Assembly: GCA_025927575.1 (NCBI GenBank)
Contig: JAICLJ010000016.1
Coordinates: 1 to 46,395 of the forward strand
DNA length: 46,395 nucleotides
Direction of reading: 5' to 3'
From: Bryobacteraceae bacterium
GTDB taxonomy: Bacteria > Acidobacteriota > Terriglobia > Bryobacterales > Bryobacteraceae
Shown in pieces: positions 1 through 8,090 of this stretch (its first letter is position 1; each line of letters starts with the position of its first letter). The notes below the pieces were generated by a model. It was not told the origin of the DNA, did not search any database, and saw only the letters and a program-made list of their open reading frames with translations. Position numbers and translations under genes: made by a program.

Positions 1-603
1 CATGCGGAACTTGCCGAAGGTCCAGACGGTGCCAAGCGATTGCGCATTTTCACTAACGTCCTTTTCCTTGTCGGGTGTGCTCGCGCAATAGGGATTTTGC
101 TGCCCTGCGCCGGGAAGCGGGTTGGCCAGGACGTTTCCGTCGGCGGAAACTACTATGCCCTCGATGCCTTTTACGGGAATATGATCGCCAGGCTTCGCCA
201 CAATGTGGTTCTTACCGTCCATCGCTTTCCGATAGGCTGCCACGAGGTGCTCCGGCCGCGTGCCTGTTTCGTGGGAGGCGCCATGATCGATAAACGTTCC
301 AACGGGCAATCTGTCGACAAGCTGCGGGACGCCGCCGACATGATCCGCGTGATAGTGCGTCAAAATAAAGTAGTCGATTTTCTTTATTTTTGCTCGTTTC
401 GCGGCTGCCGCGATGCGGTTGGCGTCCCGATAATTGTAGTCTCCCCAGCCCGCATCGATGAGTACCGACTGGCCCGAGGGCGTCACCATCAAGGTTGACT
501 GGCCGCCTTCCACATCGACGAAATACACTTTAAGATCGTTCGAACGGGCTTCGACAAGACAGGCAAGGCTGAGCAAAAGCAGCAGGGCAAAGGTGATGCG
601 CAT
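1..603 (-). CDS. Secreted metallo-beta-lactamase-fold hydrolase (partial, C-terminus outside window)
   Basis: The minus-strand frame is open from an ATG at 601-603 to the window edge, giving 201 residues without a stop. The first ~19 residues are a signal peptide (Met-Arg, a Leu-rich core, then CLVEA), so the protein is probably exported. A beta-strand ending LIDAGWGD (about 48-55) and a HYHADH motif (H83, H85, D87, H88) are the metal-binding signature of the metallo-beta-lactamase fold, closest to the ComEC/Rec2-like hydrolase subgroup that starts with KVYFVDVEGGQ. The substrate cannot be told. It is transcribed divergently from the gene at 711, and the two share a 107-bp intergenic region. 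Family assignment is firm; the exact function is unknown. Confidence 0.85.
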   Translation of the reverse strand, partial: MRITFALLLLLSLACLVEARSNDLKVYFVDVEGGQSTLMVTPSGQSVLIDAGWGDYNYRDANRIAAAAKRAKIKKIDYFILTHYHADHVGGVPQLVDRLPVGTFIDHGASHETGTRPEHLVAAYRKAMDGKNHIVAKPGDHIPVKGIEGIVVSADGNVLANPLPGAGQQNPYCASTPDKEKDVSENAQSLGTVWTFGKFRM

Positions 604-710
604 CGCGCTGATCGTATCAAACCGGTGAGCTCTCCGGAATCGGATGACGAGCAATCGGAACAAGCCGCGTCCAATTAACGTAGTTTGTAGTAGAGGAGCC
701 GAGTCGAGAA

Positions 711-1169
711 TTGCCTTACTGTACACGATGTGGAACGCAGGTGGACGCGCGAGCGGCCTTTTGCGTCAACTGCGGAGCGCGGCAGAGCGTGCCGCCTGAA
801 ACCATTGAAATATTGAACCGGATGAGCGATCGGACCGCCTCAATGCTCTGTTATATCCCCATTTTTGGCGTCATTCCGGCCATCATTTTCCTCGCGTCTC
901 ACAAATACCGAAAGAACTTCAGGATTCGCTTCGATGCCTTCCAATCGGTCTATCTGTTTGTGGCGTTTTTGATCGTTTCGTCCGTTCTGCCGGCGTTTTT
1001 CCTGCTGAGCTTCGGCCATTTCGGCCATCACGGGATTTTCATCGGACTTCTTAAGGCCGCGCTGTTCATCACCTGGATTTATCTCCTGGTGAAAGCGGCG
1101 CAAGAGCAACAGGTGCATCTACCGGTCGTCGGCGAGTTGGCCGCACGATCGGCGGCTGAGCAGCTCTAA
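711..1169 (+). CDS. Zinc-ribbon / DUF4870-type membrane protein
   Basis: This 152-aa protein starts with a short zinc ribbon (C4-x2-C7 and C18-x2-C21), followed by about three hydrophobic segments from residue 45 onward. The core runs from YIPIFGVIPAIIFL through FRIRFDAFQSVYLF, which resembles the DUF4870 family of small integral membrane proteins. The start is a TTG; the zinc ribbon begins at once after it, and a GAGGAG lies 12 bases upstream at 693-698. The stop is only 19 bases before the argC start, so the two genes could be co-transcribed. No function is known for the family, and nothing here links it to arginine synthesis except position. Confidence 0.75.
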   Translation: MPYCTRCGTQVDARAAFCVNCGARQSVPPETIEILNRMSDRTASMLCYIPIFGVIPAIIFLASHKYRKNFRIRFDAFQSVYLFVAFLIVSSVLPAFFLLSFGHFGHHGIFIGLLKAALFITWIYLLVKAAQEQQVHLPVVGELAARSAAEQL

Positions 1170-1171
1170 GG

Positions 1172-1203
1172 TATAATTATTCAGTCAAGTGAATAATTAC
1201 TCA
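1172..1203 (+). promoter_or_regulatory. ArgR-like operator (ARG-box pair) over the argC start
   Basis: A perfect 10-bp inverted repeat, TAATTATTCA / TGAATAATTA with a 6-base centre, spans 1174-1199. Its right half reads as a near-consensus ARG box: TGAAT, four A/T bases, then ACTCA (1190-1203), one mismatch to TGAAT-W4-ATTCA. The left half supplies a W4-ATTCA half-box. The 6-base distance between ATTCA and TGAAT is close to that of paired ARG boxes in ArgR operators. The element covers the GTG start codon of argC (1189), so a bound repressor would block transcription through the start. The repeat is seen directly; ArgR binding is inferred. Confidence 0.55.
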
Positions 1204-2211
1204 AACCGAGCTCCCGTCGGCATTGTGGGATTCCGAGGATACAGTGGCGCCGAGCTGGTACAAATCCTAAAGCGGCATCCGGGCGTGGACCCTTTTCTGA
1301 TGGAGCATCGCTCGGATTCCGAGGGGTCAGTGCAGCCTTTAGGCGCCCGGCCACCCATAACGATACCGGCGACTGCGGCGGCTGTGAAGCAGGAAGGTCT
1401 GGCGGTCGTATTTCTTGCAACGCCGGCCGAGGTATCGATGGAACTTGCGCCCACTTTTCTCGAAGCCGGAGCCAAGGTGATTGACATCAGCGGCGCATTC
1501 CGTTTACCCGATGCCGACGCATACCAGCGCTGGTACCATGCCAGGCATTCGGCGCCGCAACTTCTTGCCGAAGCAGCCTATGGCTTGCCGGAATTCTACC
1601 GCGAGAAGATTGTACCCGCGCGTCTGATTTCGAATCCCGGCTGCTATCCGACGGCTGCCAATCTGGCCATCCGTCCTTTGATTGAGGCTGACGTTGTGGA
1701 TCGTACCCGGGGTGTCATTTGCGATGCGAAATCGGGTGTGAGCGGGGCAGGCCGCAAGCCATCCCTGAAGACCAGTTTCTGTGAAGTGACGGAGAACTTC
1801 AGCGCGTATAGCATCATGGAGCATCGCCACGTCGCCGAGGTCCTCCAGCATTCCTGTCTGGGTGAGCGCGAATTCACGTTCACGGCCCAGTTAATTCCGA
1901 TAACGCGCGGCATTCTTGAAACCATCTATATCCGCACACAGCGGATCGAAAAAGCCGTAGATCTCCTAGGCATCTATGAAGAGCGCTATGCGAATGAGCC
2001 GTTTGTCCGGCTCTACGCTCCCGGCAAAACACCGGATTTGCGCGCGGTGCAGCATACGAATTTCTGCGATATCGGCCTTGTGTACGATGCTGCGAGCCAG
2101 CGCGCCGTCATTGTTTCGGCCGAAGATAATCTTGTGAAGGGCGCGGCGGGACAGGCAATTCAAAATATGAATCTGGTGCTCGGATTTCCGGAAACCGAAG
2201 GCCTGCTGTGA
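1189..2211 (+). CDS. argC: N-acetyl-gamma-glutamyl-phosphate reductase
   Basis: ArgC catalyses the NADPH-dependent reduction of N-acetylglutamyl-5-phosphate to the semialdehyde, the third step of arginine/ornithine synthesis in the cytoplasm. The 340-aa length is normal. The N-terminal Rossmann loop is VGIVGFRGYSGAEL (10-23), and the catalytic cysteine sits in SNPGCYPTAAN (C152). The start is GTG at 1189; no other start precedes the nucleotide-binding loop. It is the first gene of an argC-argB-argA operon: its TGA overlaps the GTG of argB (GTGA). The start codon lies inside an ARG-box-like palindrome, which suggests control by ArgR. Confidence is high. Confidence 0.96.
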   Translation: MNNYSNRAPVGIVGFRGYSGAELVQILKRHPGVDPFLMEHRSDSEGSVQPLGARPPITIPATAAAVKQEGLAVVFLATPAEVSMELAPTFLEAGAKVIDISGAFRLPDADAYQRWYHARHSAPQLLAEAAYGLPEFYREKIVPARLISNPGCYPTAANLAIRPLIEADVVDRTRGVICDAKSGVSGAGRKPSLKTSFCEVTENFSAYSIMEHRHVAEVLQHSCLGEREFTFTAQLIPITRGILETIYIRTQRIEKAVDLLGIYEERYANEPFVRLYAPGKTPDLRAVQHTNFCDIGLVYDAASQRAVIVSAEDNLVKGAAGQAIQNMNLVLGFPETEGLL

Positions 2212-2990
2212 AAGCGGTAATCAAGCTGGGTGGCACGCTGCTTGAAGATCCGGCGCTCCGGAATTCTCTGGCAGCGCAAATTGCCGAGGCTTCTCGTTCC
2301 TACCAGATCGCGATTGTGCATGGCGGCGGCAAGCAGGTCACCCGCTTTCTTGAAGATCGCGGCGTTCCGTCGCGCTTCGTGAACGGCCTGCGCGTAAGTG
2401 ATCAGGCCGTGATCGATGCGGTTGTCAAAGTAATAGCCGGCACCGTGAATCAGCAGCTTGTATCCGCTCTGGTGGCGGCGGGAGTACACGCGGTCGGTCT
2501 CTCCGGGATTGACGGACCGCTCACAATTGCCGAGCAAATGCAGCCTGAACTTGGGGATGTCGGGCGTCCGGTACGCACCGACGCCCGTTTGCTCGACGTG
2601 CTCTCCGGCTCCGGTTATTTGCCTGCCATTGCCTGCATTGCAAGCGACCGGGCGGGCAAAGTATATAACGTGAATGCCGACCAGATGGCCGTTTCGTGCG
2701 CGGCCGATTGGGGAGCCGAAACGCTTCTTTTCTTAACCGACGTGCCGGGCGTCAGGAATGGCGCCGGCGAGATTATGCCCGAGTTGACTGTCGCCGAAAC
2801 TCGCGCGCTGGTCGCCAGCGGAGCCGCCCACGGCGGCATGCAGGCCAAACTCGACGCTGCTGAAGCCGGGCTGCGGCGCGGTATCGCCGAAGTGTGCATT
2901 GCGCCCGGCCGGGAAGCGGATATCTGCGCCCGCTTGCTTGCCGGCGATTTCGTGGGAACGCGAATCCACAAGGGCACGGAAGCCGCGTGA
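2208..2990 (+). CDS. argB: Acetylglutamate kinase
   Basis: ArgB phosphorylates N-acetylglutamate with ATP, the second step of the cyclic or linear arginine pathway. The 260-aa protein has the amino-acid-kinase fold: an N-terminal KLGGTLLED strand-loop, the IVHGGGKQ motif (GGGK at about 39-42) and the C-terminal GGMQAKLDAAE segment that binds nucleotide and substrate. It starts with GTG overlapping the argC stop by four bases, and its own TGA overlaps the GTG of the next gene in the same way, so translation is probably coupled. Its short length, with no N-terminal extension, suggests a type without the arginine-feedback helix, though that is inferred. Confidence 0.95.
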   Translation: MKAVIKLGGTLLEDPALRNSLAAQIAEASRSYQIAIVHGGGKQVTRFLEDRGVPSRFVNGLRVSDQAVIDAVVKVIAGTVNQQLVSALVAAGVHAVGLSGIDGPLTIAEQMQPELGDVGRPVRTDARLLDVLSGSGYLPAIACIASDRAGKVYNVNADQMAVSCAADWGAETLLFLTDVPGVRNGAGEIMPELTVAETRALVASGAAHGGMQAKLDAAEAGLRRGIAEVCIAPGREADICARLLAGDFVGTRIHKGTEAA

Positions 2991-3541
2991 CAGCAATTGG
3001 TCTCTCTGTCCGCAAGGCTACCATTCGGGACATTCACGACATTATGGAATTGATCAACTCGTATGCTGCCGATGGCGTTCTGCTGCCGAGGACGGAGTTC
3101 GAGATGGCCGAGAACATCCGCGACTTCTGGGTTTGCTACGACGGCGTTCTCCTGGGCTGCGGCGCTCTTCATTTCTATTCCCCGACATCGGCCGAGGTCC
3201 GGTCGCTCGCCGTCCGCGCAGGGGCGAAAGGTCACGGCGTAGGGCGCGCGATTGTCGAAAAGCTGGAGGAAGAGGCGCGCGAGAACGATCTCGAGGCGAT
3301 CTTCGCCTTTACCTATGTCCTTGCCTTTTTTCGCAAACTCGGCTTCGAAGAGACGGAACGGGGTGAATTACCCCTAAAAGTCTGGAAAGACTGCCTGCGC
3401 TGCCCAAAATTTCAGCACTGCGACGAAATCGCCGTCCTGAAGCGTCTGCGAGCCCCATCCCTCGTAAAGAAATCTGCCGAGCAATCCGATTACCTAGAGA
3501 ACGGATTGATACACATTCCCTCCTATAACCCTCCCTGTTAG
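2987..3541 (+). CDS. argA: Short GNAT-type amino-acid N-acetyltransferase (N-acetylglutamate synthase)
   Basis: This 184-aa protein makes N-acetylglutamate from glutamate and acetyl-CoA, the first step of the pathway. It is a single GNAT domain without the kinase-like domain of classical ArgA. The acetyl-CoA loop is RAGAKGHGVGRA (about 77-88), followed by FAFTYVLAFFRKLGF. A cysteine-bearing signature, KVWKDCLRCPKFQHCDEIA (C136, C139, C145), is typical of short-form ArgA. A longer frame opens at 2894, but the GTG at 2987, overlapping the argB TGA as GTGA, repeats the argC/argB junction and begins right before the GNAT fold, so it is preferred. The last ~35 residues are a non-conserved tail. 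Symbol by operon and signature. Confidence 0.85.
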   Translation: MTAIGLSVRKATIRDIHDIMELINSYAADGVLLPRTEFEMAENIRDFWVCYDGVLLGCGALHFYSPTSAEVRSLAVRAGAKGHGVGRAIVEKLEEEARENDLEAIFAFTYVLAFFRKLGFEETERGELPLKVWKDCLRCPKFQHCDEIAVLKRLRAPSLVKKSAEQSDYLENGLIHIPSYNPPC

Positions 3542-3666
3542 ATCTTAGAACAGTTTTAGTACTGAAGTCCTACAAAAGCTTCACATTTTCCTACAAGGCC
3601 GTGCAAAAAATACGTTATGTCTCAGCATTACTTGAATTTTTTTCCGTTATTAAGCAAAAATTTCTG

Positions 3667-3693
3667 TTGCATTTTGGAAAACCTGTATATAAT
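3667..3693 (+). promoter_or_regulatory. Sigma-70-type promoter for the molybdopterin-binding protein gene
   Basis: The AT-rich stretch 3542-3733 separates the arg operon from the next gene. It holds TTGCAT (3667-3672) and a perfect TATAAT (3688-3693) with a 15-base spacer, slightly short. A strong Shine-Dalgarno AGGAGAT (3717-3723) then precedes the ATG at 3734. No clear hairpin terminator for the arg operon is seen in this gap. The boxes are visible; activity is inferred. Confidence 0.5.
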
Positions 3694-3733
3694 CGAACCA
3701 CGAGCCAGCAAGTACTAGGAGATCCAAAACTAA

Positions 3734-4705
3734 ATGCGAGCCTTGACCATTGACGTGAAAGAATCCGCAGGGCGAATTCTTTGCTGCACCATCTTCCGGC
3801 CGGGCGGGCGTAAGTTACTCGCCAAGGGGCATGTCCTCAGCGACGAGGATGTACGCCTTCTCGAAACCGAGGGCATGGGCCAGGTTTGGGTAACTGAACT
3901 GGAAGACGGCGAAGTTGGGGAAGACGATGCCGTCATGGCCGTCGCCGGCGCTATGTGCTGCGGCTCCGTCGAGATCCGACTCGCGGCCGGCGGACGGGCC
4001 AACCTCATTGCCACTGAGAACTGCTGCGCATTAATCGACGACGAATTACTGAAGCAGATCAACTGCACCAGCAGCGTGGTTATCGCTACCGTTGCCAACT
4101 TCCGCTACGTGCGTGCCGGCGAACGCCTCGCAACCATTAAAAGCGCTCCTTTTGCAGTGGCCCAGGCGCAACTTGAGGCCGTCCTCTCCATCCTGAACGA
4201 GCGCGGCCCCATCCTACAGGCTCGTCCGATCCGCGACGCGGGCGTGGCGGTGCTCTTCACGGACCCCGTGCATGGAGACCGCGCGCGCACGCTGTTCGAA
4301 AACATCCTGCACACGCGATTGGAGCACTTCGACGCCACGGTAAGATACGCGCTGGCTTCCGTAGAAGATGAAGATCAGGTAAGTCGCGCTTTGGGGCATC
4401 TGCTGCGCGCCAGACCGTCCGTGATTTTGGTGGCGTCGACGACCGCTCCGGCGGGACCGGAGGACGTGATTGGCCGGGCGATGGTTAAGGTGGGCGCGCA
4501 TATCGAGAGGTTCCTTGCTCCTGTCGAACCCGGAAATTTAATGCTGATGGGCTACAAGAATGAAGTACCGATCATTTCGGCGCCCTGCTGCTACCGGTCG
4601 GCAAAGTCGAACGTCCTTGACCTGCTGCTTCCGCCGGTGCTGGCGAAATATAGAATTTCCGGCTGGGAGATCGCCTGTCTCGGGCACGGCGGTTTACTCG
4701 GCTAA
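3734..4705 (+). CDS. Molybdopterin-binding domain protein (MoCF_biosynth type)
   Basis: This 323-aa cytoplasmic protein carries a C-terminal MoaB/MogA/MoeA-like molybdopterin-binding fold: VILVASTTAPAGPEDVIGRA (about 228-247), then FLAPVEPGNLMLMGYKN and VPIISAPCCYRSAKSNVLD, which match the substrate loop of that family. The N-terminal ~200 residues resemble proteins annotated in acidobacteria and proteobacteria as molybdopterin-binding or molybdenum-hydroxylase accessory factors. A role in delivering or sensing molybdenum cofactor is inferred. It is monocistronic: its own TATAAT promoter lies upstream and a strong intrinsic terminator follows. The usual GGTG motif is replaced by a STTAPAG loop, so catalytic MogA/MoeA activity is uncertain. 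Confidence 0.72.
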   Translation: MRALTIDVKESAGRILCCTIFRPGGRKLLAKGHVLSDEDVRLLETEGMGQVWVTELEDGEVGEDDAVMAVAGAMCCGSVEIRLAAGGRANLIATENCCALIDDELLKQINCTSSVVIATVANFRYVRAGERLATIKSAPFAVAQAQLEAVLSILNERGPILQARPIRDAGVAVLFTDPVHGDRARTLFENILHTRLEHFDATVRYALASVEDEDQVSRALGHLLRARPSVILVASTTAPAGPEDVIGRAMVKVGAHIERFLAPVEPGNLMLMGYKNEVPIISAPCCYRSAKSNVLDLLLPPVLAKYRISGWEIACLGHGGLLG

Positions 4706-4757
4706 CAGTCTCCTCCACCGAACCCAGGCTCTTCCTCAGAGGCCTGGGCTCACCTCG

Positions 4758-4786
4758 GCCGGGTGCGAAAGCGCCCGGCTTTTTTT
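4758..4786 (+). terminator. Rho-independent terminator
   Basis: GCCGGG (4758-4763) pairs with CCCGGC (4774-4779), extended inward by GC/GC around a GAAA-type loop, and is followed by seven T residues (4780-4786). A second hairpin, CCCAGGC/GCCTGGG, lies just upstream (about 4723-4748). Together they end the molybdopterin-binding protein transcript and insulate the ACP gene. Confidence 0.85.
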
Positions 4787-4813
4787 GGCGCCGCGTGGTT
4801 CTCCGTTTATCAT
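4785..4813 (+). promoter_or_regulatory. Candidate promoter for the ACP/KAS pair
   Basis: TTGGCG (4785-4790) and TATCAT (4808-4813) are separated by exactly 17 bases and leave a leader of about 20 bases before the ATG at 4840. The -35 box overlaps the T-tract of the preceding terminator. Both hexamers match the sigma-70 consensus in four of six positions, so this is only a candidate. Confidence 0.35.
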
Positions 4814-4839
4814 GTAGCTTGCAGATGGGGGAGTTCTCG

Positions 4840-5118
4840 ATGGCACAAGAAACGCTAGACGACGATATCGACGCACGAGTGATCCGGGTGATCGCGGAAA
4901 CACAGAAGATTCCGGCGGACTCGGTCACTATGGATAAGACCTTTGAGGATCTGAAGATCGATTCTTTGGACGGGATTAATATTGTGTTCGGGCTCGAAAA
5001 TGAATTCAACATCAGCATCCCGGATGAAGGCATGGAGAGCATGCGGGGCGTTCGCGATGCCGCCAATGGCGTGCGCGAGTTGCTGACGCAGAAAGCGAGT
5101 GCGAGCCCGCAATCATGA
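4840..5118 (+). CDS. Acyl carrier protein
   Basis: This 92-aa acidic protein is a carrier for acyl chains attached to 4'-phosphopantetheine. The attachment serine is S42 in LKIDSLDGINIVF, the standard DSL motif at the start of helix 2. An upstream in-frame GTG at 4795 would add 15 residues, but the ATG at 4840 follows a GGGGGA Shine-Dalgarno (4827-4832) and gives the normal ACP length. Its stop overlaps the ATG of the ketoacyl synthase (ATGA), so the two are co-translated. The sequence differs from a typical housekeeping AcpP, and no other fab genes are next to it. It probably serves a dedicated acyl or polyketide-like product. Confidence 0.88.
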   Translation: MAQETLDDDIDARVIRVIAETQKIPADSVTMDKTFEDLKIDSLDGINIVFGLENEFNISIPDEGMESMRGVRDAANGVRELLTQKASASPQS

Positions 5119-6326
5119 ACCGTGTTGCAGTGACGGGCCTCGGCATCGTTTCCGCTCTGGGTCTCTCGGCGTCGGAAGTTTGGAACAAATTAAAGCAGGG
5201 GGAGAGCGGGATCGCTCCGCTGCCCGATCGTGGCAACCCCCCTTACCGTTTCTCCAGGGGCGCGCTCGCTTGGGATTTCGACCCCGGCCGGTATTTCGAA
5301 GAGAAAGAACTCGCGATACTTGAGCGCTTCGCCCAAATGGCTGCAGTGGCGGCTCGCGAGGCAGTCGCTCAGAGCGGATTGAATTTCGGGGGATTGCCGG
5401 CGGACCGAGCCGCAATCATCACCGGATCGAGCGTGGGAGGTCAGTTTTCGGAAGAAGAAGGCTATTTACAGCTCTACAGAAAGAACAATCCTCGCGTCTC
5501 GCCGCTGACGATTCCTCGCACCATGTCGAACGCGGGAGCCAGCCGCATCTCGCTCGAGCATGGTATTCAAGGGCCGGTCTATACGATTTCTACTGCCTGT
5601 TCCTCTTCGAACCATGCGCTAGGACAGGCATTCTGGATGGTTCGTCAAGGGACCGCGGATGCGGCCATCGCCGGAGGCAGTGAAGCGGTTTTCGCGGAGG
5701 GACTCTTGCGCGCCTGGGAAGCCTTGCGGGTGGTTTCGCCGGACACCTGCCGCCCATTCTCAAAAGATCGGCGAGGGCTGATTCTGGGCGAGGCCGGAGC
5801 GATGCTGGTACTCGAGAACTGGGAGCATGCGCGCGCTCGGGGCGCCGCGATCCTGGGCGAGATAGTGGGCTTCGGCATGAGCTCGGATGCCTATCACATC
5901 ACGCAACCCACTCCGGAAGGGCCGGCAAACGCCATACGCTGGGCGCTACAGGACGCGGGGGTAGCACCCGAAGCTGTGCAATATGTCAATGCACATGGCA
6001 CCGGAACAACAGCTAACGATGTAACGGAGACGGCCGCGATCCGGAAGGTATTCGGGCCGCACGCCGACCGTTTGCTCGTCAGCTCCACCAAATCGATGCA
6101 CGGCCATACTCTCGGCGCCGCGGGCGCGGTCGAGGCTATCGCCACCGTGCTCAGCCTCCAGAATCAAATGGCGGCGCCGACTGCGAACTATAACGAGCCC
6201 GATCCAGCTTGCGATCTCGATGTGGTTCCTAATGTAGCGCGATGCGCGGCGATGGAATATGCGATTTCGAACTCTTTTGCCTTTGGTGGATTGAACGCCG
6301 TGTCGGTCTTTCGCGCAGTGCGATAA
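5115..6326 (+). CDS. Beta-ketoacyl-ACP synthase (FabF/KAS II family)
   Basis: The 403-aa enzyme condenses an acyl primer with malonyl-ACP. It has the Cys-His-His triad of the KAS I/II group: C162 in STACSSSNHALG, H294 in VNAHGTGTTAN and H331 in KSMHGHTLGAAGA, with K326. The N-terminus VAVTGLGIVSALG is also typical. The usual gatekeeper methionine-glycine-threonine around the second His motif reads SMHGH rather than SMTGH. It is translationally coupled to the ACP gene (ATGA at 5115). With just one ACP and one KAS it looks like a specialised pair rather than the primary fatty-acid locus; fabF is therefore not assigned as a symbol. The family call is firm, the pathway unknown. Confidence 0.9.
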   Translation: MNRVAVTGLGIVSALGLSASEVWNKLKQGESGIAPLPDRGNPPYRFSRGALAWDFDPGRYFEEKELAILERFAQMAAVAAREAVAQSGLNFGGLPADRAAIITGSSVGGQFSEEEGYLQLYRKNNPRVSPLTIPRTMSNAGASRISLEHGIQGPVYTISTACSSSNHALGQAFWMVRQGTADAAIAGGSEAVFAEGLLRAWEALRVVSPDTCRPFSKDRRGLILGEAGAMLVLENWEHARARGAAILGEIVGFGMSSDAYHITQPTPEGPANAIRWALQDAGVAPEAVQYVNAHGTGTTANDVTETAAIRKVFGPHADRLLVSSTKSMHGHTLGAAGAVEAIATVLSLQNQMAAPTANYNEPDPACDLDVVPNVARCAAMEYAISNSFAFGGLNAVSVFRAVR

Positions 6327-6525
6327 CCCATTAGGCATCGAAGATTCGGTATGCGGCGAGTTGACCAGCTTAGCTGGAGTTAATACCGTATTCAGCCAGA
6401 ATAGAAGTCTAAAAGTTTACTTTACATTTGTCGTACAGTTTTAGGTTGCAACTACGACTTCCCTCTGGCGTCGCGAGTCTCAGTCTTTTAAAAGCGCCTA
6501 GGGCTTCGTCAAAAGCAAACTCGTT

Positions 6526-7083
6526 TTAACTTATTAGTTTGATTGTGTTACTTGATATCACCTTTACGAAGTCGACTAATTTTCCGGGCACTTTCGGATA
6601 GCGGCTAATCTGCTCTACTGAAATGCTGCGCACCTGCGTCACCTGGCCTCTATAGCCCGGGACGGGCGCGAGCTTGCCACGATCCGGCACAACTTTAATA
6701 CTGTCTATGTTAGCGCCTGACTGAATTGCCAGTGCTGCCGGTGCCGTGCCAAGTCAGGCTATCGCTCACTGGAGTCCATGCGCTTCTTGTTTCAGCGGCG
6801 TGCTCTGCCCAAGCACTCTCTGTCGCTGTAAAATGGCCGACATATTACTCTGTCGTTAAGCGGACAATCATCAACAGCATTGCCGAGAGCGACGACCGTG
6901 CCGGCGCCTTCGACCCAATGACATAAAGGTGGGTCTGCATCTGCAAGAATAAAGGTAGCGATCATAAATACCGACCCCAAGAGCTTCTATTGTAATCAAG
7001 ACATCATCATGTTGGATGTTTGTAATAGAAGCGGTCAAGTAAGGTAACTTATTGATTTGCGACAGCGATTCGCGCATAAACAT
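6526..7083 (-). pseudogene. Degenerate zinc-type alcohol dehydrogenase / quinone oxidoreductase
   Basis: Three pieces of one MDR-family protein are readable on the minus strand. The N-terminal piece (7083 to about 6955) reads HDDVLITIEALGVGIYDRY. After a frameshift, the next piece (about 6955 to 6795) reads ADADPPLCHWVEGAGTVVAL then GNAVDDCPLNDRVI, the conserved GroES-like segment. A third piece (about 6720 to the stop at 6526) reads DSIKVVPDRGKLAPVPGY and SVEQISRYPKVPGKLVDFV, resembling the C-terminal half. The central nucleotide-binding domain, about 150 residues, is missing. The gene therefore has at least one frameshift, stops and a large deletion, and cannot make an enzyme. The family call on the first two pieces is good; the third is weaker. 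Confidence 0.7.
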
Positions 7084-7108
7084 TAATTGTTACTGACAAT
7101 ATGGATAA

Positions 7109-7642
7109 TATGTCAACGTCGGTTACGAGGTTATCGGTATCAACGAAAGCGATGCGTTACTCGTTTTCTCTGCGGAGTTCCTCGAGACAACGATACGTAG
7201 CGCCTGACATCTGTTTGCGGCAGATGAGTCTACGCTTGCGTTCAGTTTGCAGCCGGACGCAGAAGAGCAGAGGGAAAGCCGGTTCGGGTATGAGTCTTCC
7301 ACGTTCCCGCTGGAATACAGCAGAAAACTGATTTTCAACAGTGGCTTCCAAATAGCCCGGGTCGCCGAGCCTCTAGTCGATCGAAATCGAGCCAGGATGG
7401 ATGTAAGGAGGCTCAAAACGATTTCCGGCAAGAGGCATCGCCCGCATCACAGAAAGAGAAAGCTCCACAATACAGGTCATGGCTTGCCGTCTTTAAAATG
7501 GAACGGTCTTCAATGCGTACCGCGGCTAGCTGGCCGCGAAGATCTACACCAAAAGCGAGGTGTCTTGCGACTAGAGGCCATGGCTCGCAACGCTCGCGAG
7601 TTACGCTGCGGCCGGTCTGTGCGACGCTCCCGGATGCGGTAA
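7109..7642 (+). pseudogene. Coding debris, possibly a SAM-dependent methyltransferase C-terminus
   Basis: One frame stays open from 7109 to 7642 except for a TGA at 7205-7207. Around it the translation has protein-like character: EVIGINESDALLVFSAEFLE before the stop, and LFAADESTLAFSLQPDAEE then FPLEYSRKLIFNSGFQIARV after it. This resembles the end of class I methyltransferases (a beta-strand, then an Y-R-LI-x-x-x-GF helix). From about residue 100 on the sequence becomes Arg/His-rich and loses sense. There is no start codon with a ribosome-binding site. It is probably a remnant; the family is a guess. Confidence 0.3.
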
Positions 7643-8090
7643 GCGCACTGAAGCAGGTGCTGGAACGCTTCTTGGAAGCTCGGATCCGCATGGATCGATG
7701 TTTTGTGACTACAAGGCCTACGACAGTTTAAACACCCTCGTGTCGGCGGATCTGTCGAGCTCGTATCACCCTTTCCACGGTTGGCGGTGCCTTTGTGATT
7801 TCGGAACTGGCAGAACATGTTCGACGGCAGGAATACCGAAGGTGGCGCTAAATCTGGAACTCGTCAGGAGGCATATGATCTTCAGAAGTTCTGTGCCAAG
7901 GGCATCTTCATCCAATGGCTCGGTGATAACCGTGTTTAGCAGCAACCCAGGTTTGATTCTTCCATCCGAAACGTGTAACATGGCTCTACCCTGTTGAGCG
8001 GCAGGGCATCGCAAGAGAGGGAGAATTCCCCCGAGATGTGGCGCAACTAGTAGAACTTTTGAAAAATGCGTAGGAACGGAGGGAGCGGGT

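Larger units (their letters stand above)
6327..8090. other. 1.76-kb decayed region without an intact gene
   Basis: No open frame here has a convincing start, Shine-Dalgarno and family match. The left part is AT-richer than its neighbours. It contains a broken minus-strand alcohol dehydrogenase (6526-7083) and a plus-strand stretch with coding character but an internal stop (7109-7642). From 7643 to 8090 I recognise nothing except the GGAGGGAG ribosome-binding site of the first injection-system gene. No tRNA, integrase, transposase or clear direct repeat was seen. Confidence 0.6.

Noticed and set aside
40-498. 152-aa plus-strand frame at the left edge
   Set aside because: The opposite strand carries the metallo-beta-lactamase-fold protein with signal peptide and HxHxDH motif.
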